Positions 58,914 through 64,000 of a stretch of DNA of 64,000 nt are shown here, piece after piece. The stretch is from CBDDFV01 sp965227335 (lineage in GTDB: Bacteria > Planctomycetota > Phycisphaerae > Phycisphaerales > SM1A02). The position numbers were made by a program, and so were the translations under genes. The stretch covers positions 1,116,001 through 1,180,000 of the forward strand of contig CBDDFV010000001.1 in NCBI GenBank assembly GCA_965227335.1, in the 5' to 3' direction. Position 1 is the stretch's first letter, and every line of letters begins with the position of its first letter. The notes beneath the pieces were generated by a model that did no database searches, was not told the origin of the DNA, and saw only the letters and a list, made by a program, of their open reading frames with translations.

Positions 58914-61166
58914 ATGCTGAGCACCACCGGCCTCATCGCCCTGACCTCACTCGCCGCCGCGGACGCCCCCGCGGCCGCCGGCGATGCGTACGGCCCCTGG
59001 TGGGCCGGCGTGATTCTGTGGTTCCCGGCGATCTCCGCGGTGCTCTGCCTGATGTGCTCGATGCTGCGGGTGAAGTCCAAGGCCCCGGCGTGGATCACCG
59101 TCGGCTTCCTCGGCGCGGCGTTCGTCACGGTGCTCGCGTTGTACGCCCAGTACACGGGGCCGGTGACGATCGTCCTCTTCGAATGGTTCAACCTGAAGTG
59201 GGGGGACGGCGGCCGCTTCGTGGCCGACTTCGCCCTCTACGTCGACTCGCTCACGCTGCTCTGGATGCTGTTCGTGACCGGGCTCGGGGCGCTCATCGCG
59301 CTGTACGCGAGCGAGTACATGGAGCCCGACGTCGGGCGCGGCTACGCCCGGTTCTTCGGCGGCGTGTCGATCTTCCTCTTCGCCATGAGCTGCCTCGTGA
59401 TGGGGGACAACCTCATCATGCTCTACCTCGGGTGGGAAGGCGTCGGTCTCGCGTCGTACCTGCTCATCGGCTACTACTACCAGAAGCCCTCCGCCGTCGC
59501 GGCCGCCAAGAAAGCGTTCATCATGAACCGCATCGGCGACCTCGGCCTCGCGCTGGGCGTCTACCTGATCTACCACTACTTCGGCACCGTCCAGTACGAC
59601 GAACTCATGCCGATGGTGAAGGAGCTCACCGCCGGCGGCGGACCGGTCGCCGAGTCCGTCGGCGGCTGGCAGATCAAGGCGATTCCGTTCCTGCTCATGC
59701 TCGGGGCGTTCGGCAAGTCCGCCCAGTTCCCGCTCTTCGTCTGGCTGCCCGACGCGATGGAAGGCCCGACCCCCGTCTCCGCCCTCATTCACGCGGCGAC
59801 CATGGTCACCGCCGGCGTCTACCTGCTCTGCCGGATGTTCCCGGTGATGGAGCTCCACCCGGCCGCGCTCCCGACCGTGGCGTGGATCGGCGGCGGCACC
59901 GCGCTCCTCGCGGCGACCATCGGGATGGCCCAGTACGACATCAAACGCATCATGGCGTACTCGACCGTGTCGCAGCTCGGGTACATGTTCATGGGCGTCG
60001 GCGTCGTCACGACGTTCGGCGCGGCGTACCACGTCTTCACGCACGCGTTCTTCAAGGCCGTTCTCTTCCTCACCTGCGGCGCCATCATGCACGGCTTCGC
60101 GGGTCAGCTCGACCTCCGCAAGCTCTCCGGCCTCCGGCACATGAAGGGCTGGAAGGTCGTCTCGTACACGATGCTGTACGGCTGCCTCTGTCTCGCCGGC
60201 TTCCCGCTGATCACGAGCGGCTACTTCTCGAAGGATGCGATCCTCGCCGAAGCGTTCGTGACCCAGGGACCCGGCTTCGTGATCCTCGGCTGGATCGCGC
60301 TGTTCACCGCCGGTCTCACCGCCTACTACACCTTCCGCGTGTGGTTCCGCGTCTGCGCCGGTCCGGAGCACTACGAGCCGGGCGACGACGATCACGGCGA
60401 CGACGATCACGGGCATGACGACCACGCACACTTCCATCCGCACGCCCCGCGGCTGGCGATCAATTTCGTATTGATCGCGATCACCCTCGGCGCCGCGCTC
60501 GCGATCGTGCCGTACTTCATGCCGAACGAGGCCGAGGGCGTCCATGGCGGCTGGGTGGCGGAGATGGTGCACGACTCGACCGCCGCGGCGGGCCTGCCGG
60601 GCGGACATGGCGACCACGTCCACGCCCCGCCGGCCGACGGCCACACGCACGCGGGGACGGATGAGCACGCCCATCACGGCGGCCTCTTCGGCTTCGATCC
60701 CCACAAGGCGATGTACGTCGTCTCCGGCGTGGTCGGCCTCATCGGGCTCGTCATCGCGTGGTTCCTGCATCTCGCCAACCGGAGCGCGGCGGACAACCTT
60801 CGCGCCCGCCTGCTCTCCAACCCGCTCAGCCGCTGGCTCCCGACCGCGATGGAGAACAAGTGGTACGTCGACGAGATCTACCACGCCTTCGTCCGGCTGC
60901 CGCTCTGGGTCCTTTCGCACGCCCTCCAGTACTTCGACCGCTACGTCGTCGACATGCTGATCGTCGACACCTTCGGACGCATTCCGCGCTGGCTCGGGCA
61001 GACGTTCCGGCCGCTGCAGAACGGCGTGCTTCAGTCGTATGCGGTGTCGATGGCGGGCGGGCTCGCGTTGATCGCGTTCCTGATCTTCTGGATGCCGGAA
61101 CTCGTTGAGTTCCTGAACACCATGGCCGCGAGCGATGCGGTCAGTAACGTGAGCACGGGAGGCTGA
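58914..61166 (+). CDS. nuoL: NADH-quinone oxidoreductase subunit L
   Basis: 750 residues with about 16 membrane helices, an antiporter-like proton-pumping subunit of complex I. Key segments are FFGGVSIFLFAMSCLVMGDNLIMLYLGWEGVGLASYLLIGYYY (conserved Glu), AFGKSAQFPLFVWLPDAMEGPTPVSALIHAATMVTAGVYLL (Lys) and DIKRIMAYSTVSQLGYMF. Two loops are unusual: DDDHGDDDHGHDDHAHFHPH (about 485-505) and GGHGDHVHAPPADGHTHAG plus DEHAHHGG (about 562-590). They are long runs of His/Asp. The C-terminal lateral helix region appears complete. Confidence 0.95.
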   Translation: MLSTTGLIALTSLAAADAPAAAGDAYGPWWAGVILWFPAISAVLCLMCSMLRVKSKAPAWITVGFLGAAFVTVLALYAQYTGPVTIVLFEWFNLKWGDGGRFVADFALYVDSLTLLWMLFVTGLGALIALYASEYMEPDVGRGYARFFGGVSIFLFAMSCLVMGDNLIMLYLGWEGVGLASYLLIGYYYQKPSAVAAAKKAFIMNRIGDLGLALGVYLIYHYFGTVQYDELMPMVKELTAGGGPVAESVGGWQIKAIPFLLMLGAFGKSAQFPLFVWLPDAMEGPTPVSALIHAATMVTAGVYLLCRMFPVMELHPAALPTVAWIGGGTALLAATIGMAQYDIKRIMAYSTVSQLGYMFMGVGVVTTFGAAYHVFTHAFFKAVLFLTCGAIMHGFAGQLDLRKLSGLRHMKGWKVVSYTMLYGCLCLAGFPLITSGYFSKDAILAEAFVTQGPGFVILGWIALFTAGLTAYYTFRVWFRVCAGPEHYEPGDDDHGDDDHGHDDHAHFHPHAPRLAINFVLIAITLGAALAIVPYFMPNEAEGVHGGWVAEMVHDSTAAAGLPGGHGDHVHAPPADGHTHAGTDEHAHHGGLFGFDPHKAMYVVSGVVGLIGLVIAWFLHLANRSAADNLRARLLSNPLSRWLPTAMENKWYVDEIYHAFVRLPLWVLSHALQYFDRYVVDMLIVDTFGRIPRWLGQTFRPLQNGVLQSYAVSMAGGLALIAFLIFWMPELVEFLNTMAASDAVSNVSTGG

Positions 61167-61171
61167 CCGGC

Positions 61172-62860
61172 ATGTGGCTCGCCCTCCTGATGATCGTTCC
61201 GCTCCTCGGCGCCGTCGCCGTCGCCGTCGCCCCCGCGCGACAGGCGACCGTCATCGCCATGTTCGGAACCGCGGTCACCTTCCTGCTTTCGATCGTCGCC
61301 GCCGTCATGTTCCCTGCGTGGACGACCGGCGAGATCGGCTTCGCGGCGACCGCGACCTGGCTGTCCGGTCTCGGCGTCGAATTCGGGCTCGGGGCGGACT
61401 CCGTCTCGATGCTGCTCGTCCTGCTCACGACCTTCCTCATGCCGCTCTGCGTGTACGGCTCCTTCACCGCCGTCCAGACCCGGTTGAAGGAGTACTACGG
61501 CTGGCTGCTCGCCCTCGAAGCCGCGATGATCGGCGTCTTCGTCGCGCAGGACATCATCTTCTTCTACGTCTGTTTCGAGTTCACGCTCGTCCCGATGTTC
61601 TTCCTCATCGCCATCTGGGGCGGGACGAACCGGGCGAAGGCGTCGATCAAGTTCTTCATCTACACGTTCACCGGATCGCTGCTCGCCCTCGCCGGCATTC
61701 TCTACGTCGCGTGGCAGTACGCCGCGGCGGGCGGGGCGTGGACGTTCGACATCGCCGAACTCACCACGTTCGCGTCGACGCAGCTCACCGCCGGCGAACA
61801 GGCGTGGATCCTGCTCGCCCTCATGGCCGGCTTCGCCGTGAAGGTCCCGCTCTTCCCGGTGCACACCTGGCTTCCGCTCGCCCACACCGAGGCGCCGACC
61901 GCCGGCTCCGTCATCCTCGCGGGCGTGCTGCTCAAACTCGGGACGTACGGGCTCTACCGGTTCGTGCTGCCGATGGTCCCGGCGGGTCTGCTCGAGCCGG
62001 TGACGTGGAACCTGCCGTTCTGGTCGGTGACGTTCGCGCCGATCGAACTCATCGGCGTGCTCGCGGTGGTGGGGATCCTCTACGCCGCGCTGATCTGCTG
62101 GGTGCAGACCGACGTCAAGAAACTCGTCGCGTACTCCTCGGTCAGCCACCTCGGGTTCTGCGTGCTCGGTCTGTTCGCGTTGAACCCGCTCGGTCTGCAG
62201 GGCTCCGTGCTCTACATGATCAACCACGGCCTTTCGACCGGCGCGCTCTTCTTCCTGATCGGGATGATCTACGAGCGCTACCACACCCGCGACATGGACG
62301 CGATGTCCGGACTCGCGCGTCGGATGCCGATCTGGGGCTTCTTCATGGTCTTCTTCGTGATGTCGTCCGTCGGCCTCCCCGGCCTCAACGGCTTCGTCAG
62401 CGAGTTCCTCTGCCTCATCGGCGCGTTCACCGCCTCGCCCGACGCCCTGCAGTACCCCGGCCTCTTCGGTCCGTGGTACGCGGCGTTCGCGGGGCTCGGC
62501 ATGATCTTCGCCGCGATGTACCTGCTCATCATGACCGGCAAGGTCGTCTTCGGTCCGTTCCGGGAGCCGCCGGTCGATCCCGATCCGCGCGGCCCGAATC
62601 TGCCGGGCGACCTTTCGCTCCGCGAGATCGCCGTCCTCGTCCCGCTCGCCCTCGTGTGTCTCTGGATCGGCTTCCAACCCACGCCGCTCACCGACGCGAT
62701 CGAGGCCCCGGCCGAACGGATCCTCGCCGGCTACCCGGAGCGCATCGAAGCGATCCGCACCGCCGACGCCGCGCCGGACACGCCGCTGGCGCTGGTCCGT
62801 GACGATCTCGACCGTCCCCTGACCGACGCCCCGACCGCGGAGGGCCTGATTGATGGGTAA
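61172..62860 (+). CDS. nuoM: NADH-quinone oxidoreductase subunit M
   Basis: 562 residues, an antiporter-like subunit of the complex I membrane arm. Characteristic segments are FFYVCFEFTLVPMFFLIAIWGG (conserved Glu), AGFAVKVPLFPVHTWLPLAHTEAPTAGSVILAGVLLKLGTYGLYRF (Lys) and DVKKLVAYSSVSHLGFCVLG. The start at 61172 lies 5 bp after nuoL; the stop overlaps the nuoN start by 8 bp. The C-terminal about 60 residues after the last helix form a soluble tail (ERIEAIRTADAAPDTP...). Confidence 0.95.
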   Translation: MWLALLMIVPLLGAVAVAVAPARQATVIAMFGTAVTFLLSIVAAVMFPAWTTGEIGFAATATWLSGLGVEFGLGADSVSMLLVLLTTFLMPLCVYGSFTAVQTRLKEYYGWLLALEAAMIGVFVAQDIIFFYVCFEFTLVPMFFLIAIWGGTNRAKASIKFFIYTFTGSLLALAGILYVAWQYAAAGGAWTFDIAELTTFASTQLTAGEQAWILLALMAGFAVKVPLFPVHTWLPLAHTEAPTAGSVILAGVLLKLGTYGLYRFVLPMVPAGLLEPVTWNLPFWSVTFAPIELIGVLAVVGILYAALICWVQTDVKKLVAYSSVSHLGFCVLGLFALNPLGLQGSVLYMINHGLSTGALFFLIGMIYERYHTRDMDAMSGLARRMPIWGFFMVFFVMSSVGLPGLNGFVSEFLCLIGAFTASPDALQYPGLFGPWYAAFAGLGMIFAAMYLLIMTGKVVFGPFREPPVDPDPRGPNLPGDLSLREIAVLVPLALVCLWIGFQPTPLTDAIEAPAERILAGYPERIEAIRTADAAPDTPLALVRDDLDRPLTDAPTAEGLIDG

Positions 62861-64000
62861 CGCCGCGATGGGGAACGTGATCTGGTTCCTGCTGCCGGAA
62901 CTGTGCCTGTTCGCGGGCGCGGTGATCGTGTCGGTGATGGGCCTGTCGCGGAGCAAGTCGATGCGTGATGCGGGCCCGCTCGTCGCCGCGCTCTCGCTCG
63001 TGCTCGCGTTCATCTTCACGCCGATCATCTATTCGAGCGACCGTCTCGCGGAGACCGGGATGCTCATGCCCGTCCTCGGGAAGTACGTGAAGATGATCGT
63101 GTGCGCGGTCGGCGTCCTGCTGATCATGCTCAGCGTCGGCCTGATCGACCGCACCGTCGAACGTGCGATGGAGACCGGCCGGCTCCGCTGGGATCCGCTG
63201 CGGCTGAATCGGGGCGAGTACTTCTCGTTCTTCCTGCTCAGCCTGATCGGCGTGATGCTCTGCTGCAACGCGAACGACCTGATCTGGCTCTTCCTCGCCC
63301 TCGAACTGACGTCGCTCCCGACCTACATCATGGTCGCGATGAGCCGCAGTTCCCGCCGGGCCCAGGAAGCAGCGGTGAAGTACTTCTTCCTCGGTGCCAT
63401 GGCGTCGGCGACCTTCCTCTTCGGGTTCGCGTTCCTCTACGGCGGGGCCGGCACGATCGTCCTCACCGAGATGGCGGACGTCTTCGCCCTCCAGGCCGCG
63501 ACCGGCGGAATCAGTCTGTTCGCGATCGTCGGGATGTCGCTCGCGATCCTCGGCATCGCCTACAAGATCGCCGCCGCGCCAATGCACATGTACGCGGCGG
63601 ACGTCTACGAAGGCGCCGGCGCGCCCGTGACCGCGTTCCTCGGTTTCGTCCCCAAGGCCGCGGGCATGATCGCCCTCATCCTGCTCCTCGCCACCTTCGG
63701 CTGGTCCGGACACGCGGACAATCCCGCCGGACTTCCCTTCCCCATCGTCGTCCTGCTGTCGATGATGGCGATTCTCACCATGACGCTCGGCAACGTCGGC
63801 GCGCTGCTCCAGACCAACGTCAAGCGCATGCTCGCCTACAGCTCCATCGCTCACTCCGGCTACCTCCTGATGGGGATCATCGCCGGACCCGGCTGGGGCT
63901 TCACCGCCGTCCTGTTCTACCTGCTCGCCTACGGCGTCACGAACACCGGCTCGTTCGCGGTGCTCTCCGGCCTCGAGCGGCGCGGCGTCGAGATCGAGAC
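62853..64000 (+). CDS. nuoN: NADH-quinone oxidoreductase subunit N, partial
   Basis: Starts at the ATG at 62853 inside the end of nuoM and runs through the window edge (382 codons seen; family about 470-550). The protein reads MGNAAMGNVIWFLLPELCLFAGAVIV, then FFLLSLIGVMLCCNANDLIWLFLALELTSLPTYIMVA (conserved Glu), AYKIAAAPMHMYAADVYEGAGAPVTAFLGFVPKAAGMIAL (Lys) and NVKRMLAYSSIAHSGYLLMG. It is the third antiporter-like subunit of complex I. Confidence 0.95.
   Translation, partial: MGNAAMGNVIWFLLPELCLFAGAVIVSVMGLSRSKSMRDAGPLVAALSLVLAFIFTPIIYSSDRLAETGMLMPVLGKYVKMIVCAVGVLLIMLSVGLIDRTVERAMETGRLRWDPLRLNRGEYFSFFLLSLIGVMLCCNANDLIWLFLALELTSLPTYIMVAMSRSSRRAQEAAVKYFFLGAMASATFLFGFAFLYGGAGTIVLTEMADVFALQAATGGISLFAIVGMSLAILGIAYKIAAAPMHMYAADVYEGAGAPVTAFLGFVPKAAGMIALILLLATFGWSGHADNPAGLPFPIVVLLSMMAILTMTLGNVGALLQTNVKRMLAYSSIAHSGYLLMGIIAGPGWGFTAVLFYLLAYGVTNTGSFAVLSGLERRGVEIE

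Overview
The window is GC-rich, gene-dense bacterial chromosome. It most likely comes from a planctomycete of the Phycisphaerae type. The evidence is secreted proteins carrying pairs of short EF-hand/dockerin-like units (D-x-(N/D)-x-D-G...DLAxLLxxWG), cysteine-rich modules typical of that lineage, a PEP-CTERM-like tail ending in VPAPG...RRRR, and RRM proteins with glycine tails. This assignment is an inference from protein style; no rRNA or other marker lies in the window. I found no rRNA, tRNA, CRISPR array, insertion sequence or prophage.

Layout. 1-4569: a manganese/zinc-type ABC importer operon (binding lipoprotein, ATPase, two permeases, joined by 4-bp overlaps; the last permease runs off the window) and an mntR regulator gene. 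A perfect palindrome overlaps the -10 of the importer promoter. 4715-14160: monomeric isocitrate dehydrogenase, a DsrE protein pair, a DEAD-box helicase next to an RRM protein, mnmC and a Sel1-repeat lipoprotein. 14161-23179: a CIA30/fasciclin fusion, AbgT transporter, truC, a TPR lipoprotein, an M43 metalloprotease with dockerin-like tail, a small protein kinase and a DUF1801 protein with a histone-H1-like tail.

23273-31974 is the most unusual part. Four co-oriented genes encode secreted, modular proteins, each with a dockerin-like segment and five copies of a 50-residue, 10-cysteine module. Three share the same N-terminal domain and one has a different one. The fourth gene is broken by a single in-frame TAG while its downstream frame is fully preserved. 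All four end in related GC-rich hairpins.

32255-44891: a transglutaminase/esterase fusion, DUF2891, an S9 peptidase, an EF-hand protein, a PEP-CTERM-like protein, a class II glutamine amidotransferase, hslU without hslV, an alpha/beta-hydrolase-like lipoprotein and aroC. The last two are divergent, and between them lies an eight-unit 48-bp tandem array bracketed by inverted copies of a palindromic element. 45065-57336: Fe/Mn superoxide dismutase with a Tat-type leader, tyrS, a second RRM protein, gcvPA-gcvPB, a cyclophilin lipoprotein, a PilZ-like protein, an SRPBCC protein, pgsA-pgpA and a dockerin-tailed secreted protein. 57589-64000: the membrane arm of complex I, nuoJKLMN, with nuoN cut by the window edge.

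Much of the coding capacity goes to exported proteins (lipoproteins, Tat substrates, dockerin-like and cysteine-rich proteins), set among ordinary housekeeping genes.
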